Below, piece by piece: positions 43,229 to 56,400 of a stretch of DNA of 64,000 bases. The notes under the pieces were generated by a model, which saw only the letters and a list, made by a program, of their open reading frames with translations, was not told the origin of the DNA and did no database searches. A program made the translations under genes and the position numbers. How positions within the stretch are numbered: position 1 is the first letter of the stretch; every line of letters begins with the position of its first letter. The DNA comes from Ifrita kowaldi (taxonomy: Eukaryota > Chordata > Aves > Passeriformes > Cinclosomatidae). Location of the stretch: positions 31,817 through 95,816 of the forward strand of contig VZRS01000392.1 of assembly GCA_013398055.1 (NCBI GenBank). Direction: 5' to 3'.

Positions 43229-44192
43229 AACACCACAACTTTTTTTTTTACTGCAGTTGCTGAGAAGAAACGTTCTTGTCCTGGAACTCAAAAGCTGAAT
43301 GTGATTTCAGGGATCTCACATCTGCTAACATAATAATCATTGTCATGTTAATCCCAGAATTTGGGAGTGCTTGACCTGAAATCCGTTGCTCCTTTGGAGT
43401 TCTTTGATGGAATGGCTGAGGTTATCAGAATAGCCTAAGGAATTTGGATGTCCATCCTCTTTCAGGTCAAAAGCACTCTTCAGGGACAGCAGCCTCCACC
43501 CATTATGAAAACAGCAGGTACTAGTGATGGACAAATACTTTCTTCTCCTTAGATGATTTCCTTGTTTTCTGCAAAGCAAGGCAGTGTGAGAATTCCACTG
43601 AGCAGTTCTGCAGACTCTGTAGCAGCAGGGATTCACAGGCAGGCCAGATTACCAGTCATACACTAAACCAGAGTTTTCTACCAAAATAAGGTTGCTTATT
43701 TGGTCCTTTTTTTGTGTAAGTTTTCCTAAATACTTCTAAATTTCTAGGAAAGTTGTCTTTTGCCAGTACTAATGACTTGTTTTTAAAGATGCTTAACCAA
43801 AATTTTATAACTTCCCATAAATTTTGGCTGACTAGACCCCTTAAATAGTTTATTTATCACACAGCCTCTGTCTGGGTTACTAGTAAATCTTGGATCATTG
43901 TGGAAATTATAGGATGGCTTTTGTTCCCTAAGGATAGATGAAGGAATCACTTACTGAACTTAAGTTGAATGAAGAAAAGATTTAAGGGGCAGATCTTCAG
44001 CTCGGGCAAACTGGCAGGGTTCAGTGGAAGCTACTTGATGTCAGCTGTGGATCTTGTCCTTCAGTGTTGAAGGCATTTCCTATATGTAATTTTTCTGTCT
44101 TACTGTAAAACAATTTCATATGGTTAAACTGTATTTTCCTATATTGTTCTGCAAGTTTATATACACCATAGTGCTCATCTCATCTCCTGTAA

Positions 44193-44198
44193 AATAAA
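44193..44198 (+). terminator. GAS7: Candidate distal poly(A) signal for GAS7
   Basis: AATAAA in an AT-rich UTR-like context (tgtaaaacaatttcatatgg lies about 90 bases upstream), with T-rich sequence after it (gctttttcttctc). It would give an 8.2 kb 3' UTR. AATAAA motifs at 46099 (with a GT-rich downstream tgtgtcatttgtctctgg) and 46797 are alternatives. Confidence 0.3.
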
Positions 44199-44219
44199 CT
44201 GTACAGACACACATTGAGC

Positions 44220-47200
44220 ATGGAATTGTCTTTCCCCAGTTGCTTTTTCTTCTCCCACAGCCCCACACCCTGTGAGTGCAGTTTGGTCAGAGACACCCTG
44301 TGGGGTGCCACATGCACATGGACTTGGTTGATGTGAGCTTAGTGCAGCTTGAATTTGCAGCCACATCACGGGGGTGCAATTTTCTTGTGCTTACCCTTCT
44401 CAGATCTTCACACGATTTTCAGACGCGTACGGTTCCTACAATTTTTTTTTTTTTTTTTTTTTTCCCCCAGAATCCAATTTAAGAAACACCTGTGGTTAAG
44501 TGGTTCTTAAGCAAGCAAGCTGACCATGAGCAGGCTGAGAGCAGCTGCCATGGAATGGGTGTGTTTTCATGTTTTCAGTGGTCTGGAGGCCTTCCCCACC
44601 CAGTCAGTCCTTCACCTTCAAACTTCACGTGCAGCTTGAAGCTCAGCTGGAAACACTGCTGTAAAATGCTGTTAATAAATTGTTCTCCTTTCAATATTTG
44701 AGTTAACATGCATGCTGACAGGTTTTCTGGCAAAGTCAAAATCAGGCCTGCCAAAATCCTGTCTTAACCCAACACCTGCCTGTGGAAGGGGGCTCAGAGC
44801 ACCCAGGGGTCACAGTTGTGCAGAACAGGAGCCCACCTTCCAGCAGGGCGTGACTCCTGGAGGTAGCACATCCGTACATCTCATAAACCTCAGTGGAGAG
44901 CCCTTCTAAGGATTTTTCCAGTTTTGAACTCGCGTTAGAATTGGTTTCTGCGATCCCCTGCACTCAGTGTGCTTGTGCATGGAGCTGGGAAGTGGTGGCA
45001 GAGGTCTGCACGCTCTTCTTGGAAAGGAGAAGACACTGAAGGTGAGACATTGAAAAAGTTCCCAGGTGGAAGCTTGGTTTTCACAGCAGAGTCTTTGCAT
45101 CTTGTCCTAAGTTGCCTAAACCTATTAAAAAAATCCCAGAACGCTGTTTCAGATTCAGGCCTGAACTTAAGCCGTGCTCCTGGACCAGTGGGCCAGCCCT
45201 GAGGCAGGTGAGTCCTGTGGGTGCTCTTTGGGCCTGAGAACAATCTGTTGGATCTGTCTTCATCTGTGTTGGCCCCTGTACACCCAGAGAGACAGCTCTG
45301 CCTTGCAGGGCTCAGGATGGACAGACAGCCAGCCTGCAGAAGGTCACAGGTGCCTACGATGGTTTGCAGCGTTCATGGAAGGATTCACGTAAGGCCATTG
45401 AAATACTGCTGTGAGTCAGTTGGAAAAGTTACACTTTACAAGGTGATTGGGCTGAAAGGCTTTTTAAACCTTCAGAGGTCAGCGTGACCTGTGTTCTGCG
45501 TGAGGCCCTTAGAAGTAAAGCTGTGTGTAAAGTAAAAGTAAAGCTATGTGCAAGGTTACAGCAATTGGTTTAACTCAGATCTTGTTGTCTTTCCTGGTTT
45601 GCTGGACCACCACCGTTTCTGTTGTGTGGTTTCAGTGAACACAGTGGCAGTTTCTGAGCTGATGGTCCAAGGGCCCAGGGAATGCTTTATTTGCACAGCT
45701 TACTTTGAGCTAACCTCACACACAAGGGAAGTTTCAGCAGCCGTGATCTTCTGGCTTGACTCAAACCACAGAAATACTCATGTCGTATTTCTTACTTGGG
45801 GAAGTTACTGTCTTGGTCCTTATACAAATGAAAAAAAATTACAAACATGTGCTGGTGAAGTATTTATTGTAGGGACAAACAGTCCAACCTCAGTGGTCTG
45901 GGCTGCAGGCTGTTTGCACTGTTTTCACAAGTCCCTGAAAGCAGAGGATGAAAACCTCCAGCTCTGATTTGATTTTGACTTCCTGTTTTACAAAGTACAA
46001 AACCAAACACTCAAGTGTCCCAGAGCTACAGCATAAGTAACAGTCTTCTTATTTACAGAGCTATGATTTTTTTTTTCTTTTTTTTTTTAGATTTATCAAA
46101 TAAAGACTGTGTCATTTGTCTCTGGTTCTTTGCTTGAAGAGACTGGGACTGGTTTTATGCATCAGCTTCTTGGATGTCTTTAAGCTGTCCTAGAGTGCCA
46201 GTCAGCTCTGCCCGCAGGCTTCAGGGGTTCTTCCTACTGCCCTTTCACTCCCTGCAAGTCTGTGTGAAAGGGAGGAAGCCTGCTGGATGGCACTGGGATG
46301 GAATGTGGAAATGCAGGGGTTAAGTCCAGATACCATCCTGACAGTGCTCACAGTTCTCAGGGACCTTTCCCATTATTGTGACAGTGCCTGCAAACTGTGT
46401 GCAGCTGTGTGTTTAAGGGCACAGTTAGCAGCCTGGGTGTTGTGGTGCTCACGTACATGACAGGCAGATGTGTGCTCAATGCCTCTTTGACCTTTGTTGC
46501 TTTATGCTTTCCCTCTGTTGCTGAAACAAATCCATTTCTTACCTCCCAAGTAAAACTCTGGATTAGGCCAAAGGTCCATGCAGTCAAGTGTCCTGACCTG
46601 ACGGTGGCTAGTAAGCACCACTTTCACAGGGAAGGGGGGGAGAAGAAGGCTTTGTAGTGAATTACAAGAAATACAGTGTGATTCAGCCCCAGATTGCAGT
46701 TTGATCCTGTGCCCAGGGACTCTCTTCCCCAGGAGTGTCAGTGTTGTAGTCTGTTTAGTCAGTGATTGATAATTGATCTTCTGTGATATCTTTCTCAAAT
46801 AAAGTTTAATAAGTCCACCCCTTTCCTCCTCTGAAAGGCAAAGGAGAAAGGAAAATCAGACGAATTCTTCCTGGTGCGTTTTTGTTCCTTCCCTTAGTTG
46901 TTCTGGGTGGTGTTTTGCACCCTCTTTGCTAAGCCAGTGTGATGAACATGATAGCCAAGGAAACAGCCCTGGAGCCTTTGAGGGCTGGCTATGTGGCAGC
47001 TGAACTTCAGTTTCCTGGAGCTAATTGCAGTGACGAAGTTCTCAAGCAGCTGCTCCTCTCTGTAGTTGTGTGTGGCTCCAGGAATGACTGCAGAGATATC
47101 TAAACACGAGATGACGATTAGAACAACAGAGAGTTTGTGAGATTTTAAATGGCAGGTGGAAAAAAAAATGTTAAAAATCCAGAAGTGTGGTTGCTGCGGA

Positions 47201-49015
47201 AGCTGGAAAAAATGATGTCAGCAAAATAACATCATGAAGAATTTTACAGATCACAGAAGTTTCCTTAATGGGAGCTCAGACTGATGGGAAAAGGGAAGAA
47301 AATTCCAGAATCAAATGAAAAGAAGAAGCTGTATCCTGAAAGGAAGGACCAGTATTATCGATTCCAAGGCATAACTGACAGAGCTTTCCAGAATGGAATG
47401 TTGTGCTTTACTGTTTGAGCCTCTGAGGCACAGACTCTGGCATGTAGAAGCAATATATTTAACAAAGAATGTAAGTACCCATGAATGATTAGCATAGAGT
47501 TGACATCTCTGGCTGTAGGAGGAGCCAGTGTGTCTGGAAGGGTGTGCTCTGGGTGTAGTAAAATATAAAAGATTTATAGCATGTCTCACCACAGATTACT
47601 GAGATGGAATAAACCTTATTTGTACATATCAGGTAGGTTATCACACCACATCTAATGGCAAAGCTCTTCTCAACCCCACAAGCTATTCTGGGCTTGGAAT
47701 GCAATTTTTTTTTAATTTTTTTTTTTTTTGGTCATGCAAGTTTTGATAGAAAGCAAAATCCTTGGCAAAGACAACTCCAGAGCTGTGGGAGTCAGGTTTT
47801 GGCGTGGGTTGTCTCTGATGTCCTAAGCGTTAATATGGCACCTTGCCTTACTGAATGGATTGTCTCAGCAGAGCCCAAACTCCCAGGACTGTGGGAGGAG
47901 GATGGGCTCTCTCACCAAGAAGGGAAGAAAGAAGCCTTTATCTCACTCCAGACTTTCTCATGAGGCAGTGGAAATTTGGGTACTGAAGGTGAGCAGCCAG
48001 TTTATAAAGCGAAAATACCTGTTACGGGGTCTACACAAGCATAAAACCCTGGGGCAATGTTAAACTTTCTGTCGCCTGATAATTAGTGGATGTGCAGATT
48101 AGATCCGTAATTTACATAAAACTCCACTTGTAAACCAACACCAGTTTAGGTCCGTCAGTCTCCTCCACTCTTGTTTTTTGTCAGAACAAGATCCCATTTC
48201 TGTCCTTCCCACTGTTTCTGTGTGTCCACAGAGGATCCCTGGCTGCTGCAGCTGGTTTTATCAGTGGGCTGCAGTGTCCCTCCAGGGGCTCCACAAAGGG
48301 TGGAAAGAAAACCCCAGGAGGATTCCTGGCTGCAGTTCCCAGGAAGGACAGTCAGCTGTTCCTACCACTGACTCTTAGCTGTATGTGAATTGTGAGGTTC
48401 GCTGCTGTCTTCTAGAAATATTTAGAAATTGGGAGCTTGTAATGATTCTGTAAAATAAATAATGCTGTATTCTTGTGGTGAAACCTGCTGTTATCAACTT
48501 AGAAACGTGCTTTCTGAAGGAAAGTGATGGTTGTTTTCATCAGACCTCAGGCCAACAGGGCCTGCTTATATAACAACAGTTGATTTTTATAAATGAAAGA
48601 GGCAAAAAGCCCAAACACATAATAGAGAGGAGAAAATGCAGCTAGAGGGACTGCTGTTAGGAGAACAGAAAACTGGTTTCTTGACCATATGAAACTCTTT
48701 AAAATGCAATTAAAAAGTAAACTATTTCACTGGGATACCATAAAATCTTACAATTTTGACGTTCTTAACACCTAAGTGAAACACATTGTAAATCACTTCA
48801 AGCTCTTTAATGTCTTAAACAACAGCTCTGGAAGAAATCAGTCTGTTTTAAATTGAGGAAGACACAATGTGTGCATGTGTGGTGTCTGGTGTTTCCAGTG
48901 GCTGCTGAGGAAAATCCATTGCAGCAAAATTCTGTATAAGCAGAATGCACATTCTAATAAAAAAACCTTTAAAAACTGCAGATATATTATTTTTAAATGG
49001 ATCAAACATTTACAG
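44220..49015. other. Intergenic stretch between converging GAS7 and GLP2R; no gene seen
   Basis: Six-frame inspection shows only short, domain-free open frames. No EF-hand pattern (D-x-D-x-D/N-G) is found that would mark RCVRN, which lies in this interval in human. It contains a long T run at about 44440-44463, poly-T and AT-rich tracts, and AATAAA motifs at 46099, 46797 and 48453 on the + strand. Confidence 0.6.
44440..44463 (+). repeat. Poly-T run
   Basis: About 24 consecutive T, in the GAS7-GLP2R intergenic region; on the - strand this is a poly-A tract. Confidence 0.85.
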
Positions 49016-49021
49016 TTTATT
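49016..49021 (-). terminator. GLP2R: Candidate poly(A) signal for GLP2R
   Basis: TTTATT on the + strand reads AATAAA on the - strand, 1.16 kb past the GLP2R stop. It is the first such hexamer I noticed in that direction. No strong GT-rich element follows it. Confidence 0.3.
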
Positions 49022-49679
49022 ACTATATTACTGAAATTTACAACTTTGTACTGATTAAATAGGTTAACACAGATAGAACTGTAAAATAAATACTTTTTTA
49101 AAGTGCCAGAAGTATGTTCTTGAACTAGTGCTAGTCAATGAATTGATCTGTTCTTTGCAAAGAAAAGAGTATATCATAACTGCCAAAGGCTAAGCCTTTG
49201 TAGCCTGATAAATAATCCTAAAAGCATTGGTAAGTTATATAAGCTGGGTCATAGAATATTAACAAACTCGATTGCATTTCACAGGTCTCTGGATGAGTTT
49301 GTATGTGAGAAATGAAACTTCACCATGGCTCTTGTCAAATGGTGGGAGAAAGATTTCACAATATTCTTTTGGTGCTGTCACAATCCCGTGTCTTTATCCA
49401 CTTTGGGTCCCCTGGGAGGAAGGTGGAGGCAGCATTTACCACTGAGCTGCTTTGTCATTAAGGACACGTGTAGGGCAAACTAGAAGTCACAGTGGCTTGT
49501 GTCAAAAGAGGTAACAGAAAAAAAATAAGGTAATGAAAATTGGAACAGAGTATTTCATCTGGGCACATTCCATGGAAATATTTTGGGTTTTCATCTCATA
49601 ATGACATTTCCATAAACTTTAGGTGAAGATGCTCAAAAACGTAAGCAAAAGTTTGGTTCTTCCCAAGTTTGTTTTTTGG

Positions 49680-49683
<4 letters not shown>

Positions 49684-49712
<29 letters not shown>
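49684..49712 (+). repeat. (TA)n microsatellite
   Basis: About 14 TA units between the two genes, just upstream of the presumed GLP2R 3' UTR sequence. Confidence 0.9.
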
Positions 49713-49715
<3 letters not shown>

Positions 49716-50176
49716 TGGTCTGGTTTGGTCTAAAATTGGGGTGGTTTTCTTGAGATGGGGAATGCTTTCAGTCTGTGAAGAAAGGAGTCTTCCACACACA
49801 TCTCTCTGTTTATGAACCACTCCTATGGGAAACTAACAACTTCCCATTACGTGACTCGAAGGGCACCACACGTGGATGAAGCTGCTGGGACACAGCGTGT
49901 CTCCAGAGCCTGCTTATTTCCAGAGCCCATCCTGCTGCCTTGTGTACGCCACGAAAGCAGAAATGTCAGCACAAAGCAAAAACGATCCACCCAGAAGACC
50001 TCTTCTGCCCAGCCACACAGGTTAGCAACATCCAGAAAACGTTTTTCTCAGATCAAGAAAACTGCAACATCTGGGCTATCAGCTGCACTGCACACCCCAG
50101 CGCTCTGACCAGCCTGGAGGGGAGGGATCTTTCCAAACCCTGGCTGGGGGGAGGTGCTGTCCCAGTGGACAGCTCT

Positions 50177-50494
50177 CTAAATTTCGCTTTCCTCGAAGAC
50201 TTCCTCGGTTGTCTCTCCGGTGGTGACCTCTCCCTCGCTGCTGTCGGACATGCTCATCTGGGGGGGTCCTGGGCTGGGCTCTGTCCTCTGCCTCCTCAGC
50301 ACCTGCTGCAGCTGCACGTCCCAGGGCTTGCTCACCTCCAGGCAGCAGTGGTGTTTGCTGCTGAGGTGCTGCTTTTTCCGTTTCTGTGAACATTTCCTGA
50401 GGTATTTTATGTTTTCCCCGAGAAAGCAGAGTTTGCAGCCGAAGGGATCTGCCAGCAGGAAGCGGGACCACTGCTTCTGGAGCTCTGCTTTCAC
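50177..50494 (-). CDS. GLP2R: GLP2R terminal exon: helix 8 and C-terminal tail
   Basis: Acceptor ctgccctcag, 105 codons plus stop (TAG at 50179-50177). It opens VKAELQKQWSRFLLADPFGC (helix 8 region), continues with a Cys/Lys-rich and then Gln/Ser/Glu-rich tail, and ends TTEEVFEESEI, close to the end of human GLP2R (EEILEESEI). The middle of the tail is divergent. Confidence 0.95.
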   Translation of the reverse strand: MKAELQKQWSRFLLADPFGCKLCFLGENIKYLRKCSQKRKKQHLSSKHHCCLEVSKPWDVQLQQVLRRQRTEPSPGPPQMSMSDSSEGEVTTGETTEEVFEESEI

Positions 50495-53400
50495 CTGAGG
50501 GCAGGAGAAAATAGTCTGGTCATGCTAATGGCATGTGGGCACCCTGCGGTTCACTAACACAAATACTAGCTGTAAAGTGAGAGGAACTGTGGAGTGCTGA
50601 GCTTCCTGCCCCTTTGGGGCTCACCTCGCACCTGGTGGGGTCCTCGTAGGGTAGGAACAGCTTTGTTTGCTAAATCAATCTCAAGAGTCCAACCTCTTCA
50701 CTCTGACTTGGGAAAGCTTCTCCTCTGCAAACCTGATGTGTGTGAGAGCTCCAGTGACTCCCCTGTTTGCAGTGTGCTGGAGTGAGGAGGAGGAGGAGGA
50801 AAGCCCAGGGGCTGAGGAAATGAGGACCAGGCGGCTTTGCCCAAGTGTTGTGCTGGTGTAGCTGGCTTGTTTTGTTAAAACCTTTTAATTTATCTGGCAG
50901 CCTGGCAGAAATCCTCAGCACTGCCTGCACCCCAGAGCCAGCACTGCAGAGGAAGACAGGCTCTAGCCCCGTGTGCCGGAGTGGGGCTTCCCCTGGCTCT
51001 AAGCAGCAGCACTTTGGCCTGAGAGTTCAGCTGGACCGGGTGGTAGAAGGCCAAAAGAGCAACTTTTAACTGCGGATGAGAGCTGCTGGCCTTCTGTGCC
51101 CTTTGCAAACGTCAGACAAGCACTTCTCTACTGCAGACAAGTGCCAGCTCTCTTTTTTATTCAGGTAGTTCTGAAATCACTGCAGAAAGTCTGGGGTTTC
51201 AGCTGATTAAAGGACTGGGTTTTAGGTGGGTGACCATAAGCCTCTCGTGGTATTTCAGACACCACTCAGGCTTCGATGGAAATACTTTGCATTTGAGTCC
51301 AAACCTGCGGCAGTTCTTGCTGTTCTCTTCACACGGAACAGTTTTACCAGCTCGAAAGAATGCACACACGCTCTCAATCAGCAGAGCTGCTCAGCCTGTC
51401 CATCCTTCTCCGTGTCATTAAGATACTTTACTAACGAGCTGAAAACTTCTCTCGCAGCATTGTGTCTTACCTCTCCATTAGCAAAGCAATAGAGAACTGC
51501 TACCAAAAAACCCTGCAAGAAAAAGGGAGTGAGAGGAAAAAGTCAGTGTGCAGGAAATACCTGAAGCTTTAATTTGAAGATGCCATTAGAGTTAAAACCA
51601 TAAATGTAAACAGTGCTCCTTAATTTTCAATAAGGAATCTAGTTGCCTGCATTTTGTTATTAATGAAGTACCCAGTCACTTGTTTTTGTGCAGCTCCTTG
51701 GCAAGTGCAGGGCACATTTTGTGCAGATGCTGAAGAACAGACTATAAAACCCAGTTTTATCCTCATTTTGCTACCACATAGTACGTTTCTCCCAAGCTAT
51801 TGCTGTTATACTGTGACTGCTGCTATTTCCAAACGTGGTAAAATAAAATTTTAAAAAAAGCATTTTAGTTTCTTATATTATCTGTATGCTTGTTTGGGTT
51901 TGTGAATGAGTCTGGGACAGATCTCATTTGGGTGCTTCTTACAAATTATTTCTATTTTAAGTGATTAGCGTCAGTTCAAAGTTCAGCTATATTGAGTGTT
52001 ATGGCCATTTGGAATTGCTGCTTTTCCTTTGAAATTGATTCAGATAAACGCCTTAGAAAACCCTGGAGATGCAACTTGTTTTAAACCAACCCAAAATTCT
52101 TCTTTCCATTTGCCTCTGTCTGTGTTTGATGTCAGACTAAAGCAGCTTACAGGCTTCGTCTCAGCCCCACAGGCTGGCACAGACATGCAGATTTATTCCC
52201 ACTGCCTCAGGAAATGCCCTTTTTTGGTGTGTCTGAAGGCATCTGTGACACCAGTTCTGATTAAGAGAATAAACACTCTGAGTCCCAGGACAAGGTTTCT
52301 ATCACAGCTACAAAGGTGCAACTCAGCTGACAGCATTCAATTGTTCTCACACTGATACTGTTCCAGAAATGCTTCTGCTTTTCTCAGACAGAAGTTTAAA
52401 AAGAAATTCACATACACAGAAGCTTCAACATCTTTCATTACACCGAGCATGAACCAATAGCATTCTGAGCCTGCTGTTGATTTTCTAGCAGTCCTGATAT
52501 ATTTGGAGTCATTAATTCCTTAAGCATACGTGCAGTAAGTATGAAAAGAAGCCACACCAGGGGAAATGGGGACAAGAGAAATAGCAAACACAATTGCTTT
52601 TTAAAATACAAAAAAATTGTATTTTATTTCTATCCTTTTTCATGCTTCATCTGGGTTATGGCAGGAAGATAGAGTTCACTAGAGTTAATAATAAGTTAAG
52701 TTAATATTAAGTACAAATTGTAACATAATTACGTTGCATAAATATATAGTGTATTATCATCTAGTATTTTAAATATTTAAATACATTACAATATATTATA
52801 TTAAATACAAATTTACTAGCTGAAAAAGCAACTTTTTATGCAGAACTTCTCCTGCTCCTGGAGGCAGTTCTCTTTTTTGGGGGGGGTAGAAAGTTCATGA
52901 CTCTGCTGGGTGGTTTGGGGGGTTTTTTTGTTATGGGTATCAACAGTAAATTTGGCCTCACAGGCACTGCAAGCAGAAACAGGATTTAAACTACCCAGCA
53001 GTGCTGAGTCCTGTGCCTGCTAAGCCTGGTGACAGCCACTGTGAGAAAGGCAGAGACTCACCAGATCGGGAGCTGCCTGTGTGAACATCCCCGGGCTGAT
53101 TTCAGCTCGTAAAAACCTCTGTGGATCTCATTCACTGCAGCATCGGAGCATGCAGTGACAAGCAGAAACACTGTGAAATCACACCAGAAGGTGGAAGACT
53201 TCTCTGGTTATTTATATGTGATGTTCACTTTATACCCTGGGTTCTTCAGTGCTTACTCATTTTTTCCTCTCAATAAATTGATTTTCACACTTAGAAACCT
53301 TTCCGATACATTGTGACTTCTCAAACGCATTTTCAGAATTATCCCAGTGCAAGTGAGAACAAAGAACCGGAAATTCAGAAGAATTGTTCATTAGCAGAAA

Positions 53401-56400
53401 CACCTTTAGGAAAGGACAGAAGCACATGCAAGCCTCACAATTGTTCTTCAGTTCTATTGACAATGGCAACATGATAAATTACTCATCAATTCTGTCCACC
53501 AGAAACCAGTGGTTTTTCCTGAGGGTAACAATTTCCATGCACAAGAGAGCCGAGATGTTCAGATTGCTCCACTTTCTAAAGCAAAGCAACATCATACCTA
53601 CAGCAGAACTCCTATTTAGAATTTAATTTTGTGCTCCTAGAAAATGTTTGAGTTAAACCTTCAGCTGAGATCCCAGGGATAATTGTTTTTCTTCAACAAA
53701 ACAGTTTAACTGCCTTTTAAAACTACTGAGAAGATTTACAGACTAAACAAATGTAATTGTGTACAGTTTATGTGCTTTTTGGCTAATCCCTTCATAAATA
53801 ATGCTGCAGCTAAAAATGAGAATCTGCAATAAACATTGGCTAAGATCTTTGGGTATTTTTTAATGGATCTTTGCTTCTAAAGCATGACGTGCTGCCAAGC
53901 TCATGCATGTTTCTCTAAAGAGGAATGAAGTTTGTGTTCTTTAGCAAGGATGAGTAAGCTGGTTTATATATCAGATTTCTTTGCACAAGCCAGTAAATAA
54001 AATCTTCACTTAGAATGATTCTGTGCTTTTTAAAATAACATCTAGCCACTGCAGCCTCTCCAAGTAAGGATATGTCTAACCAAGGAACTTATACTCCAGC
54101 ATTACAGTCCCTTCCAACCCAAATAATCCCGTGATGCTGTGAACACCATGTCAGCAGGCTCCTTGGGGTTGTGGCTCTGCAGGAATTCTCTGCTGCTGCT
54201 CGGGACAGTTTTCCCCTCAAATTTTACAGCGTAGCCCCAGTGACAGTGTCAAAACACTGGTGCATACACACAGCAGAGCACAGGTGCATTTATGCAAAGG
54301 CTCAAAGCAAGGATCGTGATCAATCGTGGGGAAAGTGCAGCAGTGCTCCTTTGGCTGCACGCCCCAGGCTGCAGCAGTGAATTGCTGAGGAGCAGCCACT
54401 TGGAGCCAGCGAGATCGCTGGGTTCTGCAGCAAATAAAGACCTGGAAATTGCTGTCCTGTTGCCCCAGGAAGATCAAGGCAGGAGGATATGGGTAAAGGA
54501 CAACTTTGCTGAGCAGGTTCATTAGTATTATCTGAAAAGTTCATTACTTAGCAGGGCTGCAGAACCCAGACAGGGCTTTGTGCCAGTGTCCAGTTCTTTG
54601 GCTCGGCAAACTGGGGAGCGAACAGCTCCTGGGAAGCACACCCTGTGCCTGTGCTTGAGTGGCCATCTGAGAATCACCACTGAGGTCCAGTAACAACTCA
54701 CTCTGGAATCTGGACTGCTTAGAGCTGGCTGTTTTACTGGAGTGTGGCTCCTGTACCCACTCAGCATTGCAGCTGAGATCTGAGGGCAAGGAGTTGCCAC
54801 AGCCACCCTCCCTTCCTCACCTCAGGTTTCTGCCTACTCACTGAAGGTGAACACCTGCAAAACACTCCTGCCTGTATGGATGAGAAACTTCTTTTCCACC
54901 TGCAAACGCTGGTCCATTTGTTTGTTCCATCCATGTGACGGCTCTGACAAATTTTCTCCTAAAACTAACTAAAAATTGATGTCCGTGTACAGCACTTTTG
55001 TGAGGGCACACCTAGGAGTCCACAGGGTCACTGTGCAGATAAGGTGAACAAACATATCCTTCAGGGAAATGGAGCCCAAACCTTGGATGAGGCAGACATT
55101 GTTATGATTTTGGCTGGGAGTGTTTTAAATGGACCATTTTAATCCTGTTCTCAGGGGTTTGTGATGCACTGTGAACTATTACCAGGGAACAGAGGACACT
55201 CTGTTTCTGAAAATGCCAGACTCCTTTTTTTTTGATATTTGGGACTATCATATTTGAGTATGCAGTTTGTGAGTGGTTTATCTTGTTACTGCAATAGTGT
55301 ATTTAGAGACATTGTAGGTTGGGGCATAATATTAAATCAGATTTCACTGTAACTGTGGTGAGCAGCACATGCACGTGGATCCGTGACCCCTAAAAACAAT
55401 GCTTGCAAAACAGGACTTACATGGAATGAGCTCATTGTCAGCTGGATGAAAAGTCTTATATGTCTTGAAAGTCCTTCCACCTGTTCGTCAGTGATGAAGG
55501 TAAATACAAACTCGTGGATCCCCAGCAACGGAATCAGCACAAGTGTAGATCTTGCCAATCTTAAAAAGAGAATATTTGATTACTGCATTTTTTAAACATC
55601 CTTGGTGCCAAAATCAAAAACTCAGAGACAAAGAAATTATTCCCAAAACATGCCCTCAGTATTCTGACTTTGGAATGGTAGTAGCAGTTTTGTGATTTAG
55701 AGAATCATGTATGTATAAACCTGTGGAAAGTCTAGTTAAAAAGCATGTGTAAATGAAATGTTTTCCGTGGCACATCCCAGCCACAATAAAGTGATGCCTG
55801 ATTCTCTATCAGGCTACAAACATAGTGTTAGAGGATTTTTCTTTTTCTTCCTGAATTTTGGTGACACAGCAGCAGAGGCCACAGGTGTGAGAGAAGATAC
55901 CTGAGAGCAGAGCTCTCACTGCCCTGAAAAGGCTTTGTGAAAATGCCCACAAAACTCAGCACACAGGTGCTGACCTGCCTTTGCCTCTCAGATAAGGAAA
56001 TGTCTGCGGAGCCTGTTTTCCTCTATCATATTCTGAATATCCATTACACCTGGTGGTAAATCTTTAAGGGCAAACTGGCAAGTTTTTGATGTGACAAAAG
56101 TTTTAAGAAGGGGCCAGGACTTCTGTGTCATTTATTACATACCTGTATTTGTAGTCATGGAAGGTCATTTGCTGAGCTTTCAGCTTGGAAATCAGCATTC
56201 TGAGGATTTTTAAGAAGATGCCAAAGTTAACCTTGAAGGAAAATACACGTGGTTTACTTAAAATAAATTGTATTACTCTAATCAGTTAACTACTAAATAA
56301 ATGTATAATTGATATTAAACGCTTGCAAAACCTGCCACCAAATAACTGCAATGCAGTTGTGATGAGGCTGGAATACAAGCAGGTTATTGTCACATACTAA

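Larger units (their letters stand above)
36036..44220 (+). other. GAS7: Probable long 3' UTR of GAS7 and downstream sequence
   Basis: No coding exon is seen. The stretch is AT-rich with few CR1 insertions but contains old MIR-like (36420-36550, about 37570-37628) and palindromic repeats (about 37040-37125, 40690-40762). Human GAS7 has a 3' UTR of several kilobases as I recall, so much of this stretch may be transcribed UTR. The true end is not fixed; see the poly(A) signal candidates. Confidence 0.45.
51513..55420. other. GLP2R: GLP2R intron, largest in the window portion
   Basis: 3.9 kb. It holds the AT-rich tract at 52675-52820 and a CR1 remnant at 54103-54142; nothing coding recognised on either strand. 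Confidence 0.6.

Noticed and set aside
49684..49712. TA array as a replication or regulatory element
   Set aside because: A plain dinucleotide microsatellite; nothing around it supports another role.
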